Of a stretch of DNA of 32,963 nt, positions 23,919 to 32,380 are shown piece after piece (the first letter of the stretch is position 1; each line of letters starts with the position of its first letter). The DNA is from Pelagibacteraceae bacterium AG-390-L03 (lineage in GTDB: Bacteria > Pseudomonadota > Alphaproteobacteria > Pelagibacterales > Pelagibacteraceae). Below the pieces are notes generated by a model. That model was given only the letters and a program-made list of their open reading frames with translations. It did no database searches and was not told the origin of the DNA. The DNA lies in assembly GCA_003279685.1 (NCBI GenBank), contig QCHA01000008.1, forward strand, positions 1 to 32,963, given 5' to 3'. The position numbers were made by a program, and so were the translations under genes.

Positions 23919-24884
23919 TTATAATTTTACAATTTTCGATTTATCTATTTTTTGATCAAAATAATCTATGATATTTTGAATTGTCTCCATACCCATTCTA
24001 ATCATGCATTCATCAGTGAAAGCCGCAGTGTGAGGACTTAAAAATACTTTTTCATTTTTAATAAGTGGGTTATCATTTTCAGGAGGTTCTTTTTCAAATA
24101 CATCAATTGCAGCTCCAAAAATAAGGTCTTCATTTAGTGCTTTATCTAAATCTCTTTCATGAATTATCCCACCTCTTGCGGCATTAATTAAAATACAATT
24201 TTTCTTCATAGTCTTTAATAAATCATAATTAATTAAATTTTTTGTTTTATCGTTTAAAGGCATATGAAGAGATACTACATCCATGTCAGTTATTGATTGA
24301 TTAAGGTTTTCAACTTTTTTTCCACCTAATGCTTCAATTGCTTCTTTCTCAACAAAAGGATCATAAACAAAAACATTCATTTCAAAACCCAAACATCTTT
24401 TTATCAATGCTTTTCCAATTCTACCAAAACCCATAATTAAGAAGTTTTTCTTCCATATTTCAATTGTTTTTGGAAGTTTATTTCTATCTTTGAAATTTCC
24501 ATCTCTAACTGTTTTATCGAATAAATTTTTTCTCTTAGCAATATGTAACAAAACAAACATTACATGTTCAGCTACCGTAACAGCATTAGCATTTGCAGTA
24601 ATAGCGATTTTAATATCTTTTTCTTTTGCTTTTTTTAAGTCTATATTGTCGTATCCAACTCCGTGTCTTGAAATAATTTTAAGATTTTTTGCTTCCTCAA
24701 TTACTTCTCCTGGTAAATTTGCAATTCTAATTGATGCTCCATCACAATCTTTAATTTTAGACTTTAAGTTTTCCACAGAAACATCATCAGTAACATCAAC
24801 TTCAAAATTTGGATGATATTTGAATAGCTCCATTCCCTTGTCATGGACTTTTTGTATAACTAGTATTTTTTTTTTATCACTCAT
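23919..24884 (-). CDS. D-isomer-specific 2-hydroxyacid dehydrogenase
   Basis: A 321-residue NAD-dependent D-2-hydroxyacid dehydrogenase. The Rossmann loop is GFGRIG (152-157) and the catalytic residues are Arg237 (NAARGG), Glu266 (FEKEPP) and His285 (SPHTAA). It resembles 3-phosphoglycerate dehydrogenase but lacks the C-terminal ACT domain, so serine synthesis is not assured; glyoxylate/hydroxypyruvate or another 2-keto acid could be the substrate. It is divergent from the TRAP operon with a 107-base spacer, which suggests that it may act on the imported acid. Confidence 0.88.
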   Translation of the reverse strand: MSDKKKILVIQKVHDKGMELFKYHPNFEVDVTDDVSVENLKSKIKDCDGASIRIANLPGEVIEEAKNLKIISRHGVGYDNIDLKKAKEKDIKIAITANANAVTVAEHVMFVLLHIAKRKNLFDKTVRDGNFKDRNKLPKTIEIWKKNFLIMGFGRIGKALIKRCLGFEMNVFVYDPFVEKEAIEALGGKKVENLNQSITDMDVVSLHMPLNDKTKNLINYDLLKTMKKNCILINAARGGIIHERDLDKALNEDLIFGAAIDVFEKEPPENDNPLIKNEKVFLSPHTAAFTDECMIRMGMETIQNIIDYFDQKIDKSKIVKL

Positions 24885-24927
24885 TATTTAAATTAAAGAA
24901 GTTTTTTAATACGCAAAAATATCAATA

Positions 24928-24957
24928 TTGTAAATTAAATTTTTAAAAGATTATATA
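24928..24957 (+). promoter_or_regulatory. Candidate TRAP operon promoter
   Basis: TTGTAA (24928-24933), an 18-base spacer and TATATA (24952-24957) lie in the divergent spacer ahead of dctQ. Both boxes are near consensus, but the region is almost pure A/T, so matches come easily by chance. Confidence 0.3.
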
Positions 24958-25015
24958 TTATCTATATTTATTCAATTAAAGTTGAAATTATTTGATTATT
25001 AAAATAAATTTAATT

Positions 25016-25612
25016 GTGGATTTAACTTTCAAAACTATCTTATTTTTTTTTACCTATCTTCAGAAAGTAAATACTTTTTTTTTAAGAATTGGTCGAAATT
25101 TTGCTTGGGTTGCAATTTTATTAATGGTTGTTGTGATAATGATACAGGTTTTTTTTCGATATGTGTTGAATAATGCTTTGCCGTGGCCAGATGAAGTTGC
25201 AAGATTTTTAATGTTATGGATGACTGGTTTGATTGCTCCTTCTGCCTATAGATGGGGTGGATTCGTATCTATAGATATTTTAGAGAGATTTTTGCCAAAA
25301 TTAATGTCAAATTTATTAATTCTTTTTCTATTAGCTTTATCATTAGGTGTTTTGATTATTGGGTTTGAGCTAGGTCTTAAACATATAAACGCTGGTTGGA
25401 TATTTAGCTCAGCATCTATCAAGATACCTTACCACTTAATTGGAGGTAAAGCAGAAGCTATTAAATTAGCTTGGATGTATATGTCTTTACCTGTTGGTAT
25501 TTTTTTTATGATTTCTATAAATATAGAATTAATTTTTAGAAATATTTTATCTAATTTTACAAAATTAGAATTACCAAATGATACAGATCAACAAAAATTA
25601 GAGGCTCAATAA
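25016..25612 (+). CDS. dctQ: TRAP transporter small membrane subunit DctQ
   Basis: A 198-residue membrane protein with four helices, the small permease subunit of a TRAP transporter. FFRYVLNNALPWPDEVARFLM-type sequence after the first helix (PWPDEVARF) and the GGFVSIDIL loop are DctQ signatures. I prefer the GTG at 25016, which gives VDLTFKT... as the N-terminus; an in-frame TTG at 24992 would add eight residues. Neither has a clear ribosome site. Its TAA overlaps the dctM ATG. Confidence 0.88.
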   Translation: MDLTFKTILFFFTYLQKVNTFFLRIGRNFAWVAILLMVVVIMIQVFFRYVLNNALPWPDEVARFLMLWMTGLIAPSAYRWGGFVSIDILERFLPKLMSNLLILFLLALSLGVLIIGFELGLKHINAGWIFSSASIKIPYHLIGGKAEAIKLAWMYMSLPVGIFFMISINIELIFRNILSNFTKLELPNDTDQQKLEAQ

Positions 25613-26901
25613 TGTTGATTTGGTTCTTGCCACTGTTTTTATTATTTTTAATGATAGGCTTACCAGTTTTTTTTGGTCTTTTAGCTGCTCCAGGTATTTT
25701 ACTTTGGTTAAATGATCAGGGAAGAGATGGGGCAATGCTTTATAGAAATATTTATAATGGCATCGACAGCTTTCCTTTAATGGCAATCCCATTCTTTATG
25801 TTAGCAGGTGAATTGATGAATAGAGGAGGAATTACTCTAAGATTAGTAGAATTCAGTCAGGCTATGATGGGTCATCTAAAAGGAGGTTTGGCTCATGTAA
25901 ATGTTTTGACTTCCATGTTATTTGCAGGCTTATCTGGTTCAGCTGTAGCTGATACTTCAGCGATAGGCTCAATGTTAATTCCAGCAATGGAAAAACAAGG
26001 TTATACAAAAAAATTTGCTGCAGCTATTACAGCCGCAAGTTCAGTTATAGGTCCAATAATTCCACCTTCAGGAATAATGATTATATATGCTTATGTCATG
26101 GGGGAAAGCGTTGCGGCTTTATTTCTTGCAGGAATTGTTCCTGGAATTTTAGTTGGAGTAAGTTTAATGGTTACAATTAAATTTATGGCGAAGCGATATA
26201 ATTTTCCAGCTGTAACCAAAAAAACAACATGGGGCCAAAGAGGCAAAGCATCTTTAAAAGCTTTTTTTCCTTTAATGACACCAGTAATAATTCTTGGAGG
26301 AATTCTGGGTGGAATTTTTACTCCTACAGAAGCTTCTGCAGTGGCTGCTGCTTATGCAATGTTTATAGGATTATTTGTTCTAAAATCTTTAGAATGGAAA
26401 GAGATACCCAAAGTAATGACTAAAGCTGCAATGGTCTCATCAGTTGTGCTTCTTCTAGTTGGTGCTGCAATGGCATTTAAAACTGTTGTTAGTTTATCTC
26501 ATGCTCCTGAGTATCTAGCTCAATTTGTGTTAGGATTAAGTGACAATCCATATATTTTATTATTTTTAATTAATATTTTATTATTTATTGTTGGGATGTT
26601 TTTAGACGCAGGACCAGCAATAATAATCTTGGGTCCTATCTTAGGACCAGTTTTTGTTGAGCTTGGAGTTCATCCTGTTCATTTTGCTATCATCATGTCA
26701 GTCAACTTAACTGTTGGATTAGCTACACCTCCAATGGGGCTTGTTCTCTTTGTTGCTTCATCTGTTTCCGGTGAAAGAGTTGAAACAATTGCAAAAGCAA
26801 TATTGCCTTTCTTAGCTGTGGAAGCAATTGTAATATTTCTAATCACTTATTTTCCAGCAATTTCAATGACTATTCCTCTTCTTACTGGTTTTGCTAAATA
26901 G
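25612..26901 (+). CDS. dctM: TRAP transporter large membrane subunit DctM
   Basis: A 429-residue permease with about twelve helices, the ion-coupled transport subunit of the TRAP system. Characteristic stretches are GLPVFFGLLAAPG near the start, DSFPLMAIPFFMLAGELMN, FAGLSGSAVADTSAIG, GPIIPPSG, FTPTEASAVAAAYA and NLTVGLATPPMG. TRAP systems use sodium or proton gradients with a periplasmic binding protein, generally for carboxylates or related acids. One-base overlap with dctQ. Confidence 0.95.
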   Translation: MLIWFLPLFLLFLMIGLPVFFGLLAAPGILLWLNDQGRDGAMLYRNIYNGIDSFPLMAIPFFMLAGELMNRGGITLRLVEFSQAMMGHLKGGLAHVNVLTSMLFAGLSGSAVADTSAIGSMLIPAMEKQGYTKKFAAAITAASSVIGPIIPPSGIMIIYAYVMGESVAALFLAGIVPGILVGVSLMVTIKFMAKRYNFPAVTKKTTWGQRGKASLKAFFPLMTPVIILGGILGGIFTPTEASAVAAAYAMFIGLFVLKSLEWKEIPKVMTKAAMVSSVVLLLVGAAMAFKTVVSLSHAPEYLAQFVLGLSDNPYILLFLINILLFIVGMFLDAGPAIIILGPILGPVFVELGVHPVHFAIIMSVNLTVGLATPPMGLVLFVASSVSGERVETIAKAILPFLAVEAIVIFLITYFPAISMTIPLLTGFAK

Positions 26902-26944
26902 TTATTTTATTTTTTATCGATAATAGACTCTCAATAAAATTAAG

Positions 26945-26980
26945 TATAATCTCTATACATAAATATTAAAAAGAGAGGGA
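26945..26980 (+). promoter_or_regulatory. Promoter -10 and strong ribosome site ahead of dctP
   Basis: The 86-base spacer between dctM and dctP holds a consensus TATAAT (26945-26950) and GAGAGGGA (26973-26980) eight bases before the ATG. The -35 is weak. A separate promoter for the binding protein would explain higher expression than the membrane genes. Confidence 0.45.
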
Positions 26981-26987
26981 AATAATT

Positions 26988-28040
26988 ATGAACAATTTAA
27001 TTAAATCATTTTTTTCATTATTATTGTTGATTGGGTTTACTGCATCTGTTTCAGCTGCAGATTACAATCTTAGAATGACAATGAACTCTAATGATCAAGA
27101 TGAAGATTACGATGGTGCAGTAGTTTTTAAAAACTATGTTGAAGCAGCATCTAATGGTAAAATAGGTGTTGAACTTTTTGTAGGTACGCAACTTTGCTCA
27201 AAAGGAGCTGAGTGTTTACAAGGTGTATCTGATGGAAGTATAGATATTTATATATCTACTTCTGGAGGAGCTGCGGGTGTATTCCCATATGTTCAAGTTT
27301 TAGATTTACCTTATCTAATGGCTAACGACAGAATTGCTGAAGATGTTATGCAAGGTGATTTCGTAAGAACTATGAGAAAAATGGCTCTTAAAGACTCAAG
27401 TGACTCTATTAGATTGATGACTATTGGAAATACAGGTGGATGGAGAAACTTTGCAAACACAAAGAGAAGAGTTGCAGATCCATCAGATATGAAAGGTCTA
27501 AAAATTAGAACTGTGGTAGCTGATTTACCTCAAGAGCTTGTTAGAGCTTTGGGTGCTTCACCAACTCCTATTCCATGGCCTGAATTATTTACATCTTTTC
27601 AAACAGGTGTAGTTGAAGGTTCAAAAAATGGAATAACTGATATCATGAATATGAAGTTTCCTGATGCAGGTCTAAAATATGTAACGTTAGATGGACATGC
27701 ATACATGGGAGCACTTTGGTGGATGAACAATGCAAAATATGAGTCTATGCCAACTGATCTTAAAAGAGTGGTTACAGATGGATTCTATGCTTTACAACAA
27801 GCAACTTTTGCATCTCCAAAAAGAAAATCAATCAAAGCTTATGAGGATTTTGTAGCTGGTGGTGGAGACTTATATGTCCCAACACCTGATCAAAAGGCAG
27901 GTTTCAAGAAAGCTGCAAGCCCAGTTTATGATTGGTTTAAGTCAAATGTTAAAGGCGGTGGAGAAATCTTTAACGCTTTAACTAGTGCAGTTGCTGATGC
28001 TGAAAAAAGAGCATCTAGTGATTATAAAAAAGACTTATAA
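26988..28040 (+). CDS. dctP: TRAP transporter periplasmic binding protein DctP
   Basis: A 350-residue DctP-family binding protein with a Sec signal peptide ending SVSA at about residue 23. The fold markers are GVSDGSIDIYIST, PDLPYL-like VLDLPYLMA, and MKGLKIRTV with the conserved arginine that pairs with a ligand carboxylate, followed by PWPELFTSFQTGVVEG. The tail ANAEKRASSDYKKDL type end is normal. The ligand is probably a carboxylate; the adjacent 2-hydroxyacid dehydrogenase points to a hydroxy- or keto-acid, but this is only context. A hairpin follows 20 bases after the stop. Confidence 0.93.
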   Translation: MNNLIKSFFSLLLLIGFTASVSAADYNLRMTMNSNDQDEDYDGAVVFKNYVEAASNGKIGVELFVGTQLCSKGAECLQGVSDGSIDIYISTSGGAAGVFPYVQVLDLPYLMANDRIAEDVMQGDFVRTMRKMALKDSSDSIRLMTIGNTGGWRNFANTKRRVADPSDMKGLKIRTVVADLPQELVRALGASPTPIPWPELFTSFQTGVVEGSKNGITDIMNMKFPDAGLKYVTLDGHAYMGALWWMNNAKYESMPTDLKRVVTDGFYALQQATFASPKRKSIKAYEDFVAGGGDLYVPTPDQKAGFKKAASPVYDWFKSNVKGGGEIFNALTSAVADAEKRASSDYKKDL

Positions 28041-28059
28041 TATTAAATAAATTTTAATG

Positions 28060-28079
28060 GGGCGGATTTTAATTCGCCC
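28060..28079. terminator. GC-rich hairpin between convergent dctP and Sel1-repeat genes
   Basis: GGGCGGATT pairs with AATTCGCCC around a two-base loop (nine pairs, one G-U). It sits between two convergent stop codons and is the most GC-rich hairpin of the region. Neither strand has a proper T-run after it, so it may act as an RNA 3'-end stabiliser or a weak bidirectional terminator. Confidence 0.55.
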
Positions 28080-28081
28080 TG

Positions 28082-28552
28082 TTATCTAAAAGGATAAATC
28101 CAAGATTTGTAATCTTTAATAAGTATATGAGCTTTTTCAATTTGTTCAGGAGTCATTTTCTTAATAACTTCTTCCTGAGAAATTGCAGCATCAGGGTCTC
28201 CCCCTATAGCAGACAAGCCATACCACATATAAGCTCTAACAAGGTCAGGGGCAGGAAGTCCTCTTCCAATTTCATAGTACCATCCTACACCAGATTGAGC
28301 ACCAGGATGACCTTTCATAGAAGATCTAAGGTACCACTCAAAAGCTCTTACATCGTCTCTTTCAACTCCAAGACCCATAGCATACATAATTCCAATAAGT
28401 TCTTCTGCATCAGCATTTCCAGACCTAGCTGCTGGCATAAGCTCTTCCATAGCTTCTTTAAATTTTCCTTCTTCCATCAAATCTCTTGCATTTTCAATTT
28501 CAGCAAAAACTATAGAGGGAATAAAAAAAATTATAAAAATATACTTAATCAT
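28082..28552 (-). CDS. Secreted Sel1-repeat protein
   Basis: A 156-residue protein with a signal peptide of about 17 residues (ends IVFA) and three Sel1-like/TPR-type helical repeats: AMEELMPAARSGNADAEELIG, then MYAMGLGVERDDVRAFEWYLRS and the GWYYEIGRGLPAPDLVRAYMWY copy. Such repeats bind other proteins; the target is unknown. Its start codon overlaps the 5' end of the divergent peroxidase gene, so the two share a very small or nested control region. Confidence 0.85.
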   Translation of the reverse strand: MIKYIFIIFFIPSIVFAEIENARDLMEEGKFKEAMEELMPAARSGNADAEELIGIMYAMGLGVERDDVRAFEWYLRSSMKGHPGAQSGVGWYYEIGRGLPAPDLVRAYMWYGLSAIGGDPDAAISQEEVIKKMTPEQIEKAHILIKDYKSWIYPFR

Positions 28553-29890
28553 TTAAAAATTATTTTATTTATAGTTCCATTTTTAATTTCAGTAAATAAA
28601 TCATACGCAACAGAATTACCAAAACCTTTAACCAATGATGATTTTCTTCAAGTTGATATAGAAAAAGCTAAAATAGGTAGACTTTTGTTTCATGATAAAA
28701 TTTTATCTGCAAATCGTAATATTGCCTGTGCAACATGTCATAGTCATGAGTTAGGAGGTACTGATGGTCTTTCACTTGGTATTGGAGAGGGTGGACATGG
28801 TATTGGCTTAAATAGAACTGCTGGAATTGGAGCAGATAGGATTAAAAAACGAATACCAAGAAATTCTTTAGCTTTATGGAATTTAGGATTTAAAGAAATA
28901 ACAACACTATTACATGATGGAAGGGTGACTAAATCAAATATATTTGGTAATAACTTTAATACTCCAGCTCAAGAAGCACTTCCAAAGGGTTTAGATAATA
29001 TTGTTGCAGTACAAGCTTTATTTCCAATGACTAGGCAATTTGAAATGGCAGGCAATCCAGGTGAAAACGAAATAATAGGACTAGTTTCAAAAGTTGGAAA
29101 AGATAGTATGACAATTGATAGAGTTTGGCCTGTAATTACACACAGAATTAGAGGAATACCTGAATATGTTAATTTATTTAAAAATGCTTTTGAAGATGTA
29201 GATAGTTCTTTAGATATTAATATTACTCATATCGTAAATTCAATTGCTGCTTTTGAAATTCATGAATGGACTTCTTTTGACTCTCCGTTTGATGATTATT
29301 TAAACGGTGACAAAAAAGCTTTAACTTCTAAACAAATTAAAGGAATGGAATTATTTTATGGAAAAGCAAATTGTAGCTCGTGTCACTCAGGATCTTTGTT
29401 GTCAGATCAAAAATTTCACTCAATAGGAATTCCACAGTTTGGACCAGGAAGAACTAGGCCTTTTGATCCTTATGCGCGGGATGTAGGTCGTATGGTTGAA
29501 ACAGATAACATAAATGATATGTATAAATTTAAGACACCTGCATTAAGAAATGTTTCTTTAACCGCTCCTTATGGACATAATGGTGCTTACCCAACTCTCA
29601 AAGGAATAATCAAACAACATTTAGATCCGACTAAAATGAATAAAAATTGGAAATCAGCATATGCAAATTTACCTAATGCTCCTTGGTTAGAGCAGATCGA
29701 TTTTGTAACTTTTTCAGATAAAAGGGAACAAGACAGAATACTATCAAGTATAAATATTAAGCCTGTAGACTTAGATGAAAAAGAAATCGATTTATTAGTT
29801 TTATTTCTAGAGTCGCTAACTGGCAAAAGTGGAAATCAAAGACCGCTTGGTAAACCAATTAAAGTACCAAGTGGATTAACAATTGATTAA
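28541..29890 (+). CDS. Di-haem cytochrome c peroxidase / MauG-family protein
   Basis: A periplasmic di-haem peroxidase-like protein. From an ATA at 28541 it would be 449 residues with a good signal peptide (LNHLKIILFIVPFLISVNKSYA). Haem motifs are CATCH (63-67) and CSSCH (278-282), with the FHDKILSANRNIACATCH lead-in and PALRNVSLTAPYGHNGA near the C-terminus typical of the CCP/MauG family. The frame is open far upstream over the antisense Sel1 gene, but that part is not peroxidase sequence. No ATG, GTG or TTG occurs between the upstream antisense part and the signal peptide; the first is after the signal peptide. The 5' boundary given is therefore an inference. Substrate may be H2O2 or a MauG-like protein target. 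Confidence 0.8.
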   Translation: MLNHLKIILFIVPFLISVNKSYATELPKPLTNDDFLQVDIEKAKIGRLLFHDKILSANRNIACATCHSHELGGTDGLSLGIGEGGHGIGLNRTAGIGADRIKKRIPRNSLALWNLGFKEITTLLHDGRVTKSNIFGNNFNTPAQEALPKGLDNIVAVQALFPMTRQFEMAGNPGENEIIGLVSKVGKDSMTIDRVWPVITHRIRGIPEYVNLFKNAFEDVDSSLDINITHIVNSIAAFEIHEWTSFDSPFDDYLNGDKKALTSKQIKGMELFYGKANCSSCHSGSLLSDQKFHSIGIPQFGPGRTRPFDPYARDVGRMVETDNINDMYKFKTPALRNVSLTAPYGHNGAYPTLKGIIKQHLDPTKMNKNWKSAYANLPNAPWLEQIDFVTFSDKREQDRILSSINIKPVDLDEKEIDLLVLFLESLTGKSGNQRPLGKPIKVPSGLTID

Positions 29891-29920
29891 TTTTTTGAAT
29901 TAAACTGATACAAGCAAAAT

Positions 29921-31003
29921 ATGAAAATAATTAAATATGGTATTATTGGAGCGGGAACAATGGCTCGTGAACATATTCTAAATATTTCATTAATTGAAAA
30001 TGCAGAAGTAGTTGCTCTTTCAGATCCTCATGAAGCATCATTAAATCAGTGCAAGGATATACTTAAAAAAAAAGTACCTTGCTTCAAAAATCATCAAGAT
30101 ATGATCAAAGAAAATTTAGTTGATGTATACTTAATTTCATCACCTAATTTTACGCATATTGAAATTTTAAAAGATGTTATTAAAACTAAAAAACATATAT
30201 TGGTTGAAAAACCTTTATGCACCAATACAAAAGATTGTTTAGAAATTAAAAAACTTACAAAAGATTATCCATCACTTTTCTGGACAGCAATGGAATATCG
30301 ATACATGCCTCCTGTTGCAAAATTTATTGATGAAATTCACAACAAAACAATAGGAGAATTAAAAACATTAACTATTAGGGAGCATCGCTTTCCTTTTTTA
30401 AAAAAAGTGAATAATTGGAATAGATTTGAAAAGAACACTGGTGGTACTTTAGTTGAAAAATGTTGTCATTTTTTTGATTTAATGCGTCTAATTGCAAAAA
30501 GTAAACCTATAAGCGTTTATGCAAGTGGAGCCCAAGATGTAAATCATCTTGACGAAGAATATGATAGTAAAAAACCAGATATCATTGATAACGCTTACGT
30601 AATTGTTAACTTTGAAAATGGAGCTAGAAGTTTGCTCGAACTTTGTATGTTTGCTGAAAATTCAAACATGCAAGAAGAGTTAGTTGCGACTGGAAATAAG
30701 GGAAAAATAGAAACATCAGTGCCATCTAATGAGTCTGGTAAAATTTCTTCAAATTTACGAATTGGTATGAGAGATGGAGAAACTAGACTTGAAACTATTG
30801 AAGTTGATAAAAAAATTTTAGAAGCTGGTCATCATCATGGGTCTACTTATTATGAACATTTAGCTTTTTTAAATGCAATTAAAAATAATTCTAATCCTGA
30901 AGTATCGTTAAATGATGGGTTGATTGCTGTAGCAGTAGGAGAGGCAGCAGAAAAATCAATTAAACTTAAAAGATTAGTTAAATTAGAAGAAATTATTGAT
31001 TAA
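29921..31003 (+). CDS. Gfo/Idh/MocA-family dehydrogenase
   Basis: A 360-residue NAD(P)-dependent oxidoreductase. The coenzyme loop is GIIGAGTMAREH (8-18), EKP gives Lys97, and the catalytic region GGTLVEKCCHFFDLMRL puts Glu179 and His183 in the usual D/E-x3-H spacing. This subgroup (VEKCCHFFDLM, then DNAYVIVNFENGARSLLELCMFAE) is annotated in other bacteria as inositol- or sugar-dehydrogenase-like without a proven substrate. It converges with the hydroxyacid dehydrogenase and overlaps its 3' end by 11 bases. Confidence 0.87.
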   Translation: MKIIKYGIIGAGTMAREHILNISLIENAEVVALSDPHEASLNQCKDILKKKVPCFKNHQDMIKENLVDVYLISSPNFTHIEILKDVIKTKKHILVEKPLCTNTKDCLEIKKLTKDYPSLFWTAMEYRYMPPVAKFIDEIHNKTIGELKTLTIREHRFPFLKKVNNWNRFEKNTGGTLVEKCCHFFDLMRLIAKSKPISVYASGAQDVNHLDEEYDSKKPDIIDNAYVIVNFENGARSLLELCMFAENSNMQEELVATGNKGKIETSVPSNESGKISSNLRIGMRDGETRLETIEVDKKILEAGHHHGSTYYEHLAFLNAIKNNSNPEVSLNDGLIAVAVGEAAEKSIKLKRLVKLEEIID

Positions 31004-31919
31004 AAAATTCTGTTGTTTTTTTTACGATAAAATCACTCACTCTAATATTTGACTCAGTTGTAACACCAGAGATGTGTGGCGTTAAAATACAATTCATATC
31101 AGAACTGATTTTTTTATAAAATTCACTTTTTATTGGTTCGTTTTCAAAAACATCCAAGGCAAATCCAGAAATTAAATCATTATGATAAGCATCAATTAAA
31201 TCATTTTCGTTTATAATGCTTCCTCTTGAAGTATTAATTATTATTGGTTTATTTTTCATTTGTGAAAATGTCGATTTATTAATTAAATTTTTTGTTTCTT
31301 CAGTTAATGGAAGATGTAAAGAAATTATATCTGATTTTTCTAAAATCTCTTTTAAATTTGATAATTCAATTTTGATTTCTTTTTTATTTAATTCAGCAAG
31401 ATAAGGATCATAAGCTAAAACAGTTAATTTATTTTTTAAAGCATATTCAGCAACTTTTTTTCCAATTGTTCCAAAACCTATAACTCCTAAGCATTTTTGA
31501 TTTATTTCAGCTGATTTAATTGTTGTCCTCGGCCATTCACCTTTTACTGTTCCAGAATGAAACATAGGGATTTTTTTTACTAAAGACATTGAAGAGGATA
31601 AAACATACTCTGCAACTGAATCGGCATTCATACCTGTGGCTGGTTGAACATGAATATTTTTAACTTTACAATTTTCTGTATCAATATTGTCTAAACCAAC
31701 ACCTAATCTACCAATGAATTTTAGGCTACTAGCATTTTCTAAAATATTTAAGTTTACTTTAGTTTTGTTTCTAACAATCAATCCATCATAGTCTTTAATT
31801 ATTTCTTCTAATTTTTTATTATTCTCCCAAAGTTTTTCATCGTATTTAACATCAAATTTATTTTTTAAATTATTTAGACTTTCTTGATTTATAAATTCTG
31901 TGATTAAAATTTTAGTCAT
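30993..31919 (-). CDS. 2-hydroxyacid dehydrogenase, (S)-sulfolactate dehydrogenase (SlcC)-like
   Basis: A 308-residue NAD-dependent hydroxyacid dehydrogenase. The Rossmann loop is GFGTIG (148-153); the catalytic residues are Arg232 (TSRGS), Glu261 (FENEP) and His282 (TPHISG). LIVRNKTKVN, GRLGVGLDNID, PATGMNADSVAEYV, GEWPR and GVTTESNIRVS recall the SlcC subgroup that oxidises (S)-3-sulfolactate to sulfopyruvate. It lies downstream of tctA-tctB on the same strand with an eight-base gap; sulfolactate uptake genes in other bacteria include such TTT transporters. 3-Phosphoglycerate or another hydroxyacid remains possible. Confidence 0.85.
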   Translation of the reverse strand: MTKILITEFINQESLNNLKNKFDVKYDEKLWENNKKLEEIIKDYDGLIVRNKTKVNLNILENASSLKFIGRLGVGLDNIDTENCKVKNIHVQPATGMNADSVAEYVLSSSMSLVKKIPMFHSGTVKGEWPRTTIKSAEINQKCLGVIGFGTIGKKVAEYALKNKLTVLAYDPYLAELNKKEIKIELSNLKEILEKSDIISLHLPLTEETKNLINKSTFSQMKNKPIIINTSRGSIINENDLIDAYHNDLISGFALDVFENEPIKSEFYKKISSDMNCILTPHISGVTTESNIRVSDFIVKKTTEFFNQ

Positions 31920-31927
31920 AAAATATG

Positions 31928-32380
31928 TTATAGATCTCTAAACCAAAGACCTTCTGGTAAAGGAACTAACAATAAATTTTTAAATCCAAAATATAAGAAC
32001 AGAACAAATATGCTACCAAAAATCATATATAAAGCTATTTTTTTAATACCTGCGTTTAAACCTGAATTTACCAATATTAATAAATTAAAAGCAATTAAAC
32101 TTGTTAATATAAACCCTGTTCTTTCTAAAAAATAAATCCATGCAAAGAAAACTATGATTAGTAAGAAAATTTTAACAGTATCTACCTTATCCTTTTCAAC
32201 TTTAATCTCAATTTTAAAGGATCTAAAAATTAAAAGCACTGATAACAATAATAGTACAGAAGTTATTGCATAAGGAAAAACAGAAGCAAAAGGGCTTAAC
32301 TGATTTGCCTCGTGAAATAAAACTGCCGATAAAATGATTAAACAAATTCCAGATATAAAAGAAGTAAGATCCTTAATCAT
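31928..32380 (-). CDS. tctB: Tripartite tricarboxylate transporter small subunit TctB
   Basis: A 150-residue protein with four hydrophobic helices, matching TctB of the TTT transporter family. It overlaps tctA by four bases and is followed by the SlcC-like dehydrogenase after eight bases. Gene order on the strand is tctA, tctB, dehydrogenase, unlike the usual tctC-tctB-tctA. The TctC binding protein that should deliver the ligand is not in the window; it may be upstream of tctA. Confidence 0.85.
   Translation of the reverse strand: MIKDLTSFISGICLIILSAVLFHEANQLSPFASVFPYAITSVLLLLSVLLIFRSFKIEIKVEKDKVDTVKIFLLIIVFFAWIYFLERTGFILTSLIAFNLLILVNSGLNAGIKKIALYMIFGSIFVLFLYFGFKNLLLVPLPEGLWFRDL

Noticed and set aside
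24490..24816. Open frame antisense to the hydroxyacid dehydrogenase
   Set aside because: Shadow frame; the minus-strand enzyme has all catalytic motifs and explains the region.
28127..28540. Long upstream extension of the peroxidase reading frame from an ATG at 28127
   Set aside because: It is antisense to the Sel1-repeat gene, has low-complexity Ser/Phe/His sequence and no family similarity; the real protein begins at the signal peptide.
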